DNA of 64,000 nt from Natronomonas moolapensis 8.8.11 (GTDB lineage Archaea > Halobacteriota > Halobacteria > Halobacteriales > Haloarculaceae), in contig NC_020388.1 of the NCBI RefSeq assembly GCF_000591055.1, positions 2,418,001 to 2,482,000 on the forward strand. The letters run 5' to 3'. Shown here piece by piece: positions 35,874-44,276 of this stretch (position 1 is the stretch's first letter; every line of letters begins with the position of its first letter). The position numbers were made by a program, and so were the translations under genes. A model generated the notes under the pieces. That model made no database searches and was not told the origin of the DNA. It saw nothing but the letters and a program-made list of their open reading frames with translations.

Positions 35874-37178
35874 ATGGACGAGAGAACGTATACAGCCGAC
35901 GCCGAACCGGGCCAGACGGCGACCGTCGCCGGGTGGGTCCACGAGATACGCGACCTGGGCGGGATCGCCTTCCTCATTCTGCGCGACACGAGCGGTCGGA
36001 TCCAGATCAAACTCGAGAAGGACGAGATGGACGACGAGCTGGTCGAGACGGGACTCGACCTCTCGCGGGAATCCGTCGTCACGGTGACCGGCGACGTGAA
36101 GGAGGAGCCGCGCGCGCCGACAGACGTCGAGGTCGTCCCCGAGTCGATCGAGGTGCTGTCCGCAGCCGACACCGAACTCCCGCTGGACCCGACCGAGAAG
36201 GTCGACGCGGAGCTGTCGACGCGGCTCGACAACCGGACGCTCGATCTCCGCCGCGAGGCGGGACAGGCCGTCTTCGAGATCAGAAGCGAAGTGCTGCGGG
36301 CCGCCCGCGAGGCGTTCCGCGCGGCCGACGCCACGGAAATCAACACCCCGAAGATCGTGGCGACCGGGACGGAGGGCGGCACCGAGCTGTTCCCGATCAC
36401 CTACTTCGGGCAGGAGGCGTTCATGAACCAGAGCCCACAGCTGTTCAAACAGCTCGTCGCGGGCTCGAACGTCGAGCGTGTCTTCGAGATCGGCCCGATC
36501 TTCCGGGCCGAAGAACACAACACGCCGCGACATCTCAACGAGGCGACCTCGATCGACTTCGAGGGCGCGTTCTGTGACCACCACGACGCGATGGACGTCT
36601 GCGAGGACGTCGTCGCCGCAGCCTACGAAGCCGTCGCGGAGAACTGCGAGGCCCAACTCGAAGCGCTCGGGATCGCCGAGGAGTTCACCGTCCCCGAGAC
36701 CCCGTTCCCGCGGCTCAGCTACGAGGAGGCCATAGAGCGGATCAACGCGACCGGCGAACTCGACGAACAGCTCGTGTGGGGCGACGACCTGCCGACAGAG
36801 GGCGAGCGGGCACTCGGTGACGACGTCGGCGGCCACTACTTCATTACTGACTGGCCCGCCGAAATCAAGCCCTTTTATATTATGGACCACGACGACGACG
36901 AGACGCTCTCGACGGGCTTCGACATGATGCACCCCCGGATGGAGCTCGTCTCGGGCGGCCAGCGCGAGCACCGCCGCGAGCAGCTCATCGAGGGCTTCGA
37001 GGCCCAGGGACTCGACCCGGAGGCCTTCGAGTACTACACGAAGGTGTTCAAATACGGGATGCCGCCCCATGCCGGCTGGGGGCTCGGTGGCGAACGACTC
37101 GTCATGACGATGCTCGATCTGGACAACATCCGGGAGGCGGTGTTGTTCCCGCGAGACAGACAGCGATTGAGCCCGTAG
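35874..37178 (+). CDS. aspS: Aspartyl-tRNA synthetase
   Basis: The 434-residue archaeal-type AspRS has an N-terminal OB-fold ([20 protein letters not shown] near residue 18). The class II core follows, with motif 2 [20 protein letters not shown] near 205 and motif 3 [20 protein letters not shown] near 403. A TATA-like cgtatttaag (35841-35850) about 28 bases upstream implies a leaderless message starting at the ATG at 35874. A GTG in frame at 35868 is less likely. The last codons belong to the tandem repeat that follows. Whether it also charges tRNA-Asn is not decided here. Confidence 0.94.
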   Translation: MDERTYTADAEPGQTATVAGWVHEIRDLGGIAFLILRDTSGRIQIKLEKDEMDDELVETGLDLSRESVVTVTGDVKEEPRAPTDVEVVPESIEVLSAADTELPLDPTEKVDAELSTRLDNRTLDLRREAGQAVFEIRSEVLRAAREAFRAADATEINTPKIVATGTEGGTELFPITYFGQEAFMNQSPQLFKQLVAGSNVERVFEIGPIFRAEEHNTPRHLNEATSIDFEGAFCDHHDAMDVCEDVVAAAYEAVAENCEAQLEALGIAEEFTVPETPFPRLSYEEAIERINATGELDEQLVWGDDLPTEGERALGDDVGGHYFITDWPAEIKPFYIMDHDDDETLSTGFDMMHPRMELVSGGQREHRREQLIEGFEAQGLDPEAFEYYTKVFKYGMPPHAGWGLGGERLVMTMLDLDNIREAVLFPRDRQRLSP

Positions 37179-37348
37179 GGGAAATCGCTGTCTGGCGAGC
37201 GGGGGCTCGTCAGAGCTTGCTCTGACGGTGTTCCCGCGAGACTGCCAACGTCTGAGCCGTAGGCGAAATCGCTGTCTGGCGAGCGGGGGCTCGTCAGAGC
37301 TTGCTCTGACGGCGTTCCCGCGAGACTGCCAACGTCTGAGTCCGTAGC
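37146..37348. repeat. 84-bp tandem repeat at and after the aspS 3' end, with hairpins
   Basis: Two units (37181-37264 and 37265-37348) are almost identical. The final 35 bases of aspS (37146-37180) match the end of the unit, so the array is 2.4 copies. Each unit contains a perfect 9-bp stem, cgtcagagc / gctctgacg, around a 2-base loop (37208-37227 and 37292-37311). The array looks like a locally amplified 3' segment and may work as a terminator or 3' stabiliser. Confidence 0.88.
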
Positions 37349-37402
37349 GCGCGAGGGGATGCTATACGAACGTTGATGTGTGTCACTGTCGCAACGAATC
37401 CT

Positions 37403-37639
37403 ATGGACGAGACAGATCCCGACGAGCGATCCCAGGAGTTGAAGCGACTCCTCCGGGTGGAACTCGACGACCGAGAGGATATCGCGGACTACGAAATCAC
37501 GCACACGGACGACCCCGGCGTCCACCTGATCACGGAGGAGGCGGACGGGACGAGTCACTACCACGTCACGCTCGAACGCCACCCCGAAGGGAGCACAAAG
37601 ACGCGCTGGAACTACTTGGGATCGGATCGGGACGACTAG
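37403..37639 (+). CDS. Small acidic hypothetical protein (78 aa)
   Basis: The protein MDETDPDERSQELKRLLRVE is acidic, with EDIADYEITHTDDPGVHLITE and SHYHVTLERHPEG suggesting a small beta-rich fold. A TATA-like gctatacga (37360-37368) lies about 40 bases upstream. An alternative ATG at 37376 would add nine residues. No family recognised. Confidence 0.6.
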   Translation: MDETDPDERSQELKRLLRVELDDREDIADYEITHTDDPGVHLITEEADGTSHYHVTLERHPEGSTKTRWNYLGSDRDD

Positions 37640-37959
37640 GTGCGTCCGGGGAAAACCGCGTCGAGCGGCGCGGTCTTCCCGACTGGCCCCTGAATCGGCG
37701 AGTGTCGTCGTTGCTAACGGTTGCCGGTCGCTCGAGCGCCGTTGCTCGGTTCGCGGGGGCTTCGTGCTACGGTAACCGAAACGAGATCGATCTGTAGCGG
37801 TCGCGTCTGCGGCTTTGTCTCGACGGTTAGTGGCCCGCCGAAGGACAACAGTCGAAGTTTCGTATAGCGGCATACGATACATTTCGGGTGCACCGGGGCG
37901 GTTCCGATCGGTTCGGGGAAGCCGAAGGGCGTTTCAACCGCGGTGACCCACACACCACT

Positions 37960-39033
37960 ATGACAGAGACGATTCGGCTGGCGACCCGAGGGTCCGATCT
38001 CGCCCTGCGGCAGGCCCGGCGGGTCGCCGAGACCCTCGGAAGCCGCCGCCGGGACGTGGAGTTGGTCGAAGTCGAGACGACCGGCGACGCCGTCCGCGAC
38101 GAGTTGATCCATCGCCTCGGAAAGACGGGCGCCTTCGTCAGGAGCCTCGACGAGAAGGTCCTCGACGGCGGCGTCGACGCCGCCGTCCACTCGATGAAGG
38201 ACATGCCGACCGAGTTTCCCTCCGAACTCGTCGTCGCGGGCGTCCCCGAGCGCGCCGCCCCGGGCGACGTCCTCGTGACGCCCGGAGGAGTCGATCTCTC
38301 CGGCCTCCCGGACGGTGCGACGGTCGGAACGTCCAGCCTCCGGCGGAAGGCCCAATTGCTCGCCGGACGCCCCGATCTGGACGTCCAGCCGCTCCGCGGC
38401 AACGTCGACACGCGGGTCGAGAAGCTCCTCGCGCCGGGGGTTCAAGCCGAGTGGGACCGGCGGCTCGAGGCCGACGAGCGCGACGACGACGAGGAGGGCC
38501 TCTCGTACGAACGCCCGCCCGAGGCGTGGCGCGAGGCGCTCGCGGACGTCGAAAGACGCGCGATAGAGCGATCGGTCGAAACCGAGTTCGACGCCATCGT
38601 CCTCGCCGAGGCCGGGTTAGAGCGGATCGGGCTGCTCGATACGGTCGAGTACAGTCGGCTGTCGGCCCCGTTCGTCTCCGCGCCGGGCCAGGGTGCGCTG
38701 GCCGTGACGGCGCGCAACGGCGGCGTGGCGTCGACGATCCGGGCGGAACTCGATCACCCGCGAACCCGGGTCGAAACCACCGTCGAGCGGACGATACTCG
38801 GGACGCTCGGCGGCGGTTGTGTCGCCCCGATCGGGATCTACGCGGTCGTGCAAGGCGAGCACGTCCAGACGCGGGTCCGAGTGCTCGCACAGGACGGCAC
38901 CGAGGAGATCGATGCGAGCCGGGACCTACCCGCCGAACACCACCCGGAAGCGGCCCGCGAGTTCGCCGAGGAGTTGGCCGAACAGGGCGCGAAGGACCTC
39001 ATCGCCCGCGCGCGCAGCGAGGGTGGGGTATGA
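37960..39033 (+). CDS. hemC: Hydroxymethylbilane synthase (porphobilinogen deaminase)
   Basis: HemC joins four porphobilinogens into hydroxymethylbilane. The 357-residue protein shows IRLATRGSDLALRQA near residue 5, AVHSMKDMPTE near 78, VGTSSLRRKAQL near 122 and the dipyrromethane-cofactor cysteine C287 in GGGCVAPIG. It carries an acidic insertion around ERDDDEEGLSYERPPEA (about 175-190), not found in bacterial HemC. It overlaps the next gene by ATGA. Confidence 0.95.
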   Translation: MTETIRLATRGSDLALRQARRVAETLGSRRRDVELVEVETTGDAVRDELIHRLGKTGAFVRSLDEKVLDGGVDAAVHSMKDMPTEFPSELVVAGVPERAAPGDVLVTPGGVDLSGLPDGATVGTSSLRRKAQLLAGRPDLDVQPLRGNVDTRVEKLLAPGVQAEWDRRLEADERDDDEEGLSYERPPEAWREALADVERRAIERSVETEFDAIVLAEAGLERIGLLDTVEYSRLSAPFVSAPGQGALAVTARNGGVASTIRAELDHPRTRVETTVERTILGTLGGGCVAPIGIYAVVQGEHVQTRVRVLAQDGTEEIDASRDLPAEHHPEAAREFAEELAEQGAKDLIARARSEGGV

Positions 39034-39803
39034 CCGGGACGGTGTACCTCGTCGGCAGCGGGCCGGGCGATCCGGAGCTGTTGACGGTGAAGGCGAGGCG
39101 GCTCATCGAGGCGGCCGACGTCGTCCTCCACGACAAGCTTCCCGGCCCGGAGATCCTCGAGTCGATCCCGGAATCGAAACGCGAGGACGTCGGCAAGCGC
39201 GCCGGCGGGGAGTGGACGCCACAGGAGTACACGAACCGGCGGCTCGTCGAACTCGCCGAGGACGACAACGACGTGGTCCGTCTCAAGGGCGGTGACCCCT
39301 TCGTCTTCGGGCGGGGCGGCGAGGAGGCCCAACACCTCGCCGAAAACGGCATCGACTTCGAGTACGTCCCCGGCGTGACGAGCGCGATCGCCGGTCCCGG
39401 CGTCGCCGGAATCCCGGTCACCCATCGCGATTACGCCTCCTCGGTGTCGTTCGTCACGGGTCACGAGGACCCGACGAAAGACGAATCCGCGATCGACTGG
39501 GAGGCGTTGGCGGCGGCCGGCGGTACCATCGTCGTGTTGATGGGGGTCGGGAAGTTGCCGATGTATGCCGAAACCCTGCGCTCGGCCGGGATGGACCCCG
39601 AAACGCCGGTCGCGCTCGTCGAGCGGGCGACGTGGCCCGGCCAGCGCGTCGCCACGGGGACCCTTAAGACGATCGTCGGAGTGCGCGACGAACGGGGGAT
39701 CGAACCACCCGCGATCACCGTGATCGGCGACGTCGCGGCCACGAGAGGCGACGTCGCGGCGTTTTTGCGGGGAAGGGCCGAGCCGGAGGGAGCGGACGAA
39801 TGA
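39030..39803 (+). CDS. cobA: Uroporphyrinogen-III C-methyltransferase
   Basis: The enzyme adds two methyl groups from S-adenosylmethionine to make precorrin-2, the branch toward sirohaem, cobalamin and the alternative haem route. The 257-residue protein has VYLVGSGPGDPELLTVKA at residues 5-22, VVRLKGGDPFVFGRGGEE near 83 and PGVTSAIAGPG near 113, all SUMT motifs. The stop overlaps a 22-codon frame that links to hemD. Confidence 0.94.
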   Translation: MTGTVYLVGSGPGDPELLTVKARRLIEAADVVLHDKLPGPEILESIPESKREDVGKRAGGEWTPQEYTNRRLVELAEDDNDVVRLKGGDPFVFGRGGEEAQHLAENGIDFEYVPGVTSAIAGPGVAGIPVTHRDYASSVSFVTGHEDPTKDESAIDWEALAAAGGTIVVLMGVGKLPMYAETLRSAGMDPETPVALVERATWPGQRVATGTLKTIVGVRDERGIEPPAITVIGDVAATRGDVAAFLRGRAEPEGADE

Positions 39804-39868
39804 ACCGCATGTCGCGATATCAAATCGGTTCGGCGACGGGGATCGAAGCGATCGGGGCTCAGCGATGA
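39800..39868 (+). CDS. 22-aa ORF linked by ATGA overlaps to cobA and hemD
   Basis: This frame (MNRMSRYQIGSATGIEAIG...) starts in an ATGA overlap with the cobA stop and ends in an ATGA overlap with the hemD start. It thus fills the whole 61-base gap between them in a third reading frame. The arrangement is what translational coupling along an operon would need. The peptide shows no homology that I recognise and may matter only as a ribosome path. Confidence 0.45.
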   Translation: MNRMSRYQIGSATGIEAIGAQR

Positions 39869-40581
39869 GCCGCATCGCCTTCTTTCGGCCCGACGACGAG
39901 CGCGCCGCCTCGGCCGCGTCGTTCGTGCGCGAACTCGGGTACGAGCCGCTCTCGGACCCGATGCTGGCGGTCGAACCGACCGGGGAGACGCCGCGGTCGG
40001 ACGCCGACTACACGGTCTTCACGAGCAAGACCGGTGCGGAACTCGTCGCCGACGCCGGCTGGCGGGCGGGCGGGGCAGTCGTCGCCATCGGGACGCCGAC
40101 CGCGGGGGCGCTCGAGGCGACCGGGTACGCGGTCGATCGACTCCCCGGGGAGTTTTCTTCTTCTGGGCTCGTCGACGAACTCGCCCCCGATGCCCCGGGA
40201 GCGACTGTCGAGGTCGCCCGCTCGGATCACGGCTCGGCGGTCCTCCTCGAGGGATTGAACGACGCCGGCGCGTACGTCCACGAGACGGTGCTGTACCGGC
40301 TGGTGCGCCCGGAGGGGGCCGGGCGGTCGGCCGAAGCCGCCGCGCGCGGCGAGTTGGCGGGTGCGTGTTTTACCTCCTCGTTGACACTCGAGCACTTCCT
40401 GGCGGCCGCCGCGGAGCGTGGTGTCCGGGGCGCGGCGATCGAGGGGCTGAACGACGCGATAGTGGGCGCCATCGGCGAACCGACCGAGGCGACCGCCGAG
40501 TCGGCCGGCGTCGCCGTCGACGTCGTCCCCGAGACGGCGACGTTCGAGGCGCTGGCCGAGGCCGTCACGGAGCGGCTGTAG
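39865..40581 (+). CDS. hemD: Uroporphyrinogen-III synthase
   Basis: HemD closes and inverts ring D of hydroxymethylbilane. The family is poorly conserved. The 238-residue protein has the expected two-domain pattern: MSRIAFFRPDDERAASAASF at the start, DYTVFTSKTGAELVADAG near 49, the domain-swap VVAIGTPTAGALEATGY near 72, and GACFTSSLTLEHFLAAAAE near 167. Its place after hemC and cobA supports the call. Confidence 0.88.
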   Translation: MSRIAFFRPDDERAASAASFVRELGYEPLSDPMLAVEPTGETPRSDADYTVFTSKTGAELVADAGWRAGGAVVAIGTPTAGALEATGYAVDRLPGEFSSSGLVDELAPDAPGATVEVARSDHGSAVLLEGLNDAGAYVHETVLYRLVRPEGAGRSAEAAARGELAGACFTSSLTLEHFLAAAAERGVRGAAIEGLNDAIVGAIGEPTEATAESAGVAVDVVPETATFEALAEAVTERL

Positions 40582-40662
40582 CGGGCACAACAGAGAAGGG
40601 CGAAACGGGGGGCGGCAACGCGGACAGGAGGGCTTTTCCCCGGCGCGGACCGACCCGCGTGT

Positions 40663-41688
40663 ATGGACGCGCCGCTTTGGACGGACGAACACGCCCCGGA
40701 GCGCTCGGAACTTCCCCAATCGACGGTTCGGGAGCACCTACAGCGCGTGGCCGCCGAGCCGATGAACCTCGTCGTGTTCGGTCCCCGCGGCGCCGGCAAG
40801 ACGGCTGCGGTCCGGGCGCTCGCTCGCGAGACCCACACGGACCCGGACAACGACTTCGTCGTCATCAACGTCGCGGACTTCTTCGACCGGACAAAAAAGG
40901 AGATCCGGAACGACGAGCGCTTCGAGGGCTTCCTAGAGGGGCGTTCGAGCCTCTCGAAGCGGGATATGATCGGCCACGTGCTGAAAGAGCAGGCCGCCTA
41001 CCAGCCGGTGTCGGGGGAGTTCCGGACGATTCTCCTCGACAACGCCGAGGCGATCCGCGAGGACTTCCAACAGGCGCTGCGGCGGGTGATGGAAAAGCAC
41101 TACGAGGCGACACAGTTCGTCATCGCTACCCGCCAGCCCTCGAAGCTCATCCCGCCGATCGAGTCGCGGTGTTTCCCGATTCCGGTTCGGGCGCCGACCC
41201 ACGCCGAGACCGTCGAGGTGCTCGAACGGATCGTCACCCGCGAGGGCGTCGAGTACGACGCCGACGGCCTCGAGTACGTCGCGGGCTACGGCGACGGGAA
41301 CCTCCGGACGGCGATCCTGGGCGCGCAGACCGCCGCCGAGGAGGAGGGCGCGGTGACGATGGAAGCCGCCTACGAGGCGCTGGGCGACGTCGGGCTCCGC
41401 GAAGAACTCGAGTCGATCCTCGCGGCCGCCGACGGGGGGGCCTTCGAGGACGCCAGAGGCGACCTCGACGACCTGTTGTACGAGGCGGGCTACGAGGGCG
41501 GGGAGATACTCGAGGCGCTGCTCGAGGCCGCCCGGAGCCGGTACAGCGGCGACGAACTGGCGTCGATCCACGCGCTCGCGGGCGAGGTCGAGTTCGGGAT
41601 GGCCGACGGGACGTCCGATCGCGTCCACCTGTCGCGGCTGCTCGCGGAGCTGGGCCGCGTAGAGGAGGGGCCGCCGCAGCGGCGATAG
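40663..41688 (+). CDS. rfcC: Replication factor C small subunit paralogue
   Basis: RFC loads the PCNA clamp onto primed DNA. The 341-residue AAA+ protein has Walker A GPRGAGKT at residues 40-47, a changed Walker B (RTILLDNAEAI rather than DEAD), and a sensor-1-like FVIATRQPSKLIPPI. The SRC motif is present in IESRCFPIPV near 167. The weakened Walker B suggests a non-catalytic or helper subunit, as in the second small subunit of haloarchaea and some methanogens. It ends four bases from the convergent trmG10. Confidence 0.83.
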   Translation: MDAPLWTDEHAPERSELPQSTVREHLQRVAAEPMNLVVFGPRGAGKTAAVRALARETHTDPDNDFVVINVADFFDRTKKEIRNDERFEGFLEGRSSLSKRDMIGHVLKEQAAYQPVSGEFRTILLDNAEAIREDFQQALRRVMEKHYEATQFVIATRQPSKLIPPIESRCFPIPVRAPTHAETVEVLERIVTREGVEYDADGLEYVAGYGDGNLRTAILGAQTAAEEEGAVTMEAAYEALGDVGLREELESILAAADGGAFEDARGDLDDLLYEAGYEGGEILEALLEAARSRYSGDELASIHALAGEVEFGMADGTSDRVHLSRLLAELGRVEEGPPQRR

Positions 41689-41691
41689 CGA

Positions 41692-42648
41692 CTACGTCAG
41701 GACGTGGACGTAGCGGGTCAGGGAGGCGTGGACCCGACGGTCGAACCGATCCGCGACACTCCAGCCGGCCGCCTCGGCGGCGTCGCTCCAGACCCGATCG
41801 CCAACCAGCACCGCCCGCGGGGCGACCCGGCGGAGCTCCGAGAGCGTCCCGCCGACGAGCGCCGAAAGGGAGCCGCCCGCGACCTTCGATTGGCGGCCGT
41901 AGGGGGCGTCCAGCACCGCGCCGTCGACGCTGTCGTCGGCGAGGGGCAACCGGGTGGCGTCGCCGCGGAGGACCGATCCCTCCCCGAGGTAGGCCGCGAG
42001 GTTGCGTTCGGTCCCCCGGACCATCTTCGCCTGGGCGTCGACGCCGACGACGCTCGCGCCCGCGAGGCCGGCCTCGACGAGGATGCCGCCGGTGCCGCAC
42101 ATCGGGTCGAGGATCCGGGCTCCGGGCGCGGCACCGGCGATGTTCGCGAGCGCGCGGGCGTCCATCGGCGCCATGCTCCCCGGCTGGAAGAAGGGCTTTT
42201 TCGTCGGCTTCCGGGCGGCAAACTCCCGTTCGGGTTCGGTTTCGAGCCACCCGAGCGCCGCCAGCCCCGACGAGAACAGCGCCAGAAGGGTGTGATCGGG
42301 GGTCTCGAGGTCGACGTCGAAGCCCCGGTCGACGAGACGACTCCCGAGGCGGCGCTCTACGGCCTGGGTGTCAATCCCCGCGAGCCCCCGGACGTCGCGC
42401 GCCCTGACGGCGATCGAACCGGCCCGGTCGCGGCCGGCGGTTCGGGCGAGCGCGCTCGCCGCCTCGACGTCGGGAGCGCAGGTCCCGACCAGCCGGCAGA
42501 TCCGGCGGGTGTAGGCGAGGGCCTCGGGGGCCTCGACCCCGCGAGCGGTGGCGATCCCCGGCGCGACGAGGTCGACGGCCGAACAGCGGCTCTCGGCCTC
42601 CCGGACCGCGAAGGCGTCGTCCTCGCCGGCCAACTCCAGCAGGTACAC
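41692..42648 (-). CDS. trmG10: tRNA (guanine-10-N2)-dimethyltransferase
   Basis: The 318-residue protein combines an N-terminal THUMP-like RNA-binding part (about 45-155) with a C-terminal methylase. ARILDPMCGTGGILVEAGLAG near 198 is the SAM loop, VVGVDAQAKMVRGTERNL follows, and VLDAPYGRQS near 264 is the N-methyltransferase motif (DAPY for DPPY). This layout and length fit archaeal Trm-G10. Confidence 0.9.
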   Translation of the reverse strand: MYLLELAGEDDAFAVREAESRCSAVDLVAPGIATARGVEAPEALAYTRRICRLVGTCAPDVEAASALARTAGRDRAGSIAVRARDVRGLAGIDTQAVERRLGSRLVDRGFDVDLETPDHTLLALFSSGLAALGWLETEPEREFAARKPTKKPFFQPGSMAPMDARALANIAGAAPGARILDPMCGTGGILVEAGLAGASVVGVDAQAKMVRGTERNLAAYLGEGSVLRGDATRLPLADDSVDGAVLDAPYGRQSKVAGGSLSALVGGTLSELRRVAPRAVLVGDRVWSDAAEAAGWSVADRFDRRVHASLTRYVHVLT

Positions 42649-42707
42649 GCCCGGAGGTGGCCGCCCGCGGGAAATAAACGGCCCGATCGGGTCCGGTCGG
42701 GGTCGTC

Positions 42708-42784
42708 GGAGCGTCCAGTCAGATCAGCCGGAGCGTCCGGTCGGGTTCGCCGGAGCGTCCAGTCAGATCAGCCGGAGCGTCCGG
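42708..42784. repeat. 22-bp tandem repeat upstream of trmG10
   Basis: Units begin ggagcgtcc at 42708, 42730, 42752 and (partial) 42774. Units 1 and 3 are identical, while unit 2 differs in the second half (ggtcgggttcgcc for agtcagatcagcc), so the order may reflect a 44-bp higher unit. Confidence 0.88.
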
Positions 42785-42998
42785 GACCGATTCGACGCGG
42801 TATATATATGCACCGGAGCGGCCGCGACTGAGATATTTATAAATGAATGGCGTCGCTGATCGCATCCCCTCCCACGGTGCGGTGGCGCGCGCTCGGAGCC
42901 GTGGCCGAGCGGCGGGCGGCGAGCGACGCGAGCCGCCCCGCCCGAGGGCCGGCGCGAACCCACGTGCGAGGGCTTCGCGAACGGAGTGAGCGACGGCT

Positions 42999-43018
42999 CG
43001 ATAGAGCTCGCTCTATCG
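42999..43018. other. Perfect 9-bp stem hairpin
   Basis: cgatagagc and gctctatcg pair exactly around a tc loop. Its layout (9-bp stem, 2-base loop, core agagc/gctct) is the same as in the hairpins after aspS at 37208 and 37292, so they may be one dispersed family. Confidence 0.75.
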
Positions 43019-43190
43019 GCGGACGACCGGCGGGCCCCGAGACGAACGGAGTGAGTCGAAGGGTCGCCGGGAGTCGGTTGGGGAGGCGTGTGGCTGTCGG
43101 AGACGGCCGGAGGACCCACGATTCGACCGAGGGACGCACGAGCGCGGTCGGGGGTTTATAAATTCGATTTCGAGTAATTATAAAACAGGT

Positions 43191-43307
43191 TCCGTGGATA
43201 TATGAACCAGATCCGAGTTTATACCTCAACTCCGTTTTTATATCTCAGCTCCGTTTTTATAACCCAACTCTGTTTTTATATACTATGTACGGGTGTTTAT
43301 ATACCCG
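43191..43307. repeat. 19-bp-period array of TATA-box-like units
   Basis: Units start at 43212, 43231, 43250, 43269 and 43288, exactly 19 bases apart, with a looser unit at 43191. The consensus is tccgtttttatawcycaac; the TATA core is kept in every unit while the flanks drift. It lies in a sharply AT-rich island. The genes on both sides point away or lie hundreds of bases off, and the nearest downstream plus-strand gene is beyond 44.2 kb. Confidence 0.85.
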
Positions 43308-43490
43308 ATCGATCAAAAGAGGGGCGAACCCACGAAGACGACCCTCGGCGGCGAACCGCGGGACGGACCGTCCACCCGAGACGACGCGCTATAGTAACCA
43401 TCGCAAGCGATTACACATCGATCGCACTGCCATCGTGCGATCGAGTGTGCAGTGTCTTCCGATCGCTACTATACCCGACCGAGCCACGAC

Positions 43491-43631
43491 TCACCCGCGC
43501 TGGCGATCGTAGAGCGTGACGTAGTGGTCGCTGTATCGAGCCTCGTGTTCTTTCGCGCGCTCGTGGGCGGTCACGCAGTCGTCGAGCCGTCGCTCGAGGC
43601 CGCAGTCGTTGCACTCGATCTTGCATGGCAT
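43491..43631 (-). CDS. Small zinc-finger protein (46 aa)
   Basis: The protein MPCKIECNDCGLERRLDDCV has cysteines spaced C-x3-C-x2-C plus a fourth Cys, then a His-rich helix AHERAKEHEARYSDH, like a C2H2-type mini zinc finger. Small proteins of this sort are common in haloarchaea and often bind nucleic acid or partners. A TATA-like element on the minus strand (tttattatcg, complement of 43650-43660) lies about 25 bases upstream, so the message is probably leaderless. Confidence 0.7.
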   Translation of the reverse strand: MPCKIECNDCGLERRLDDCVTAHERAKEHEARYSDHYVTLYDRQRG

Positions 43632-43732
43632 GTGTCGGCGTATGTCACGGACGATAATAAATGTCGGCGGGGCCGCGAGCTTCCATATATAAAAGCGCCG
43701 AGCCGGCAAAACGCGGCCGGTTCCGCGAGCGC

Positions 43733-44122
43733 CTACGCGTCGTAGGCGTGGGCCTCGAGCGTCGTCAACTCGACGGTGTCGAGGACGGCCTCGTTCGTCG
43801 CCTCGAGGACGACGGACGGAACGGTCGTCTCCGGGAGCCGCTGTTCGCGCGTCGCGTCGAGGGCTTCGATCCAGCGGCCCAAACAGAGACACCACCGATC
43901 GCCCGGTTCGAGCCCGGGGAACTGCAGCTCCGGCCGCGGGGTCGTCAGGTCGTTGCCGCGCGCCTTGCTGAACGCCAGGAAGTCCTCGGTCATCACCGCA
44001 CAGAGCTCGTGGCGGCCGCGGTCGCCGGGGTGGGTGCCACAGCAGCCGTCGCGCTCGAACCCGGTAGTCGGGTCGGTGCTACAGGGTTCGAGGGGGTCGC
44101 CGAGGACGTTGGTATCGGGCAT
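43733..44122 (-). CDS. DUF2237 family protein
   Basis: The 129-residue protein MPDTNVLGDPLEPCSTDPTT matches DUF2237, a small conserved family of unknown function with invariant Cys residues. DGCCGTHPGDRGRHELCAVMT near residue 26 (seen as GCCGTHPGD), EFLAF-type TEDFLAFSKARGNDL, and RWCLCLGRWIEAL near 76 are the family core. The C-terminal HAYDA is its usual ending region. Confidence 0.85.
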   Translation of the reverse strand: MPDTNVLGDPLEPCSTDPTTGFERDGCCGTHPGDRGRHELCAVMTEDFLAFSKARGNDLTTPRPELQFPGLEPGDRWCLCLGRWIEALDATREQRLPETTVPSVVLEATNEAVLDTVELTTLEAHAYDA

Positions 44123-44239
44123 ACGAGTCGAAGGCGTCGAAGGAACAAAAAGGCCGCCCCGAGGGACGTCGCGGGCGGGAACGGCGTGGTCTGGGGTCCG
44201 AGTGCCGACCTCGTGACGTAGTGTATTGAAACGAACACA

Positions 44240-44250
44240 CAATATTAAGT
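44240..44250 (+). promoter_or_regulatory. TATA box of the TusA-SQR-DUF1641 operon
   Basis: caatattaagt centres about 30 bases before the ATG at 44277, predicting a leaderless transcript for the sulfur module. Confidence 0.55.
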
Positions 44251-44276
44251 CGGTCGGATACGAACGATTGTGGACG

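Larger units (their letters stand above)
42649..43490. other. 842-bp gene-poor, repeat-rich intergenic region
   Basis: The stretch holds a 22-bp tandem repeat (42708-42784), a strong tatatatat element (42801-42809), and a second TATA (gatatttataaatg, 42832-42845). A hairpin lies at 42999-43018 between two copies of cgaacggagtgag (42978-42990 and 43032-43044). An AT-rich array of TATA-like units follows (43191-43307). A plus-strand frame of 104 codons at 42847-43161 is arginine-rich and built partly from the repeats, so I do not call it. It has the look of a remnant or a non-coding RNA locus. Confidence 0.6.

Noticed and set aside
37181-37348. CRISPR array after aspS
   Set aside because: There are only two contiguous near-identical units and no spacers.
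37034-37882. 282-codon minus-strand frame across the aspS tail
   Set aside because: Its protein is made of translated 84-bp repeats (SLAGTPSEQALTS units), so it is an artefact of the array.
42847-43161. 104-codon frame after a TATA box at 42.83 kb
   Set aside because: It is Arg/Ala-rich, includes the hairpin and the repeated cgaacggagtgag blocks, and resembles no protein.
43191-43307. CRISPR-like array
   Set aside because: The period is 19 bases with no unique spacers; units are contiguous and TATA-like.
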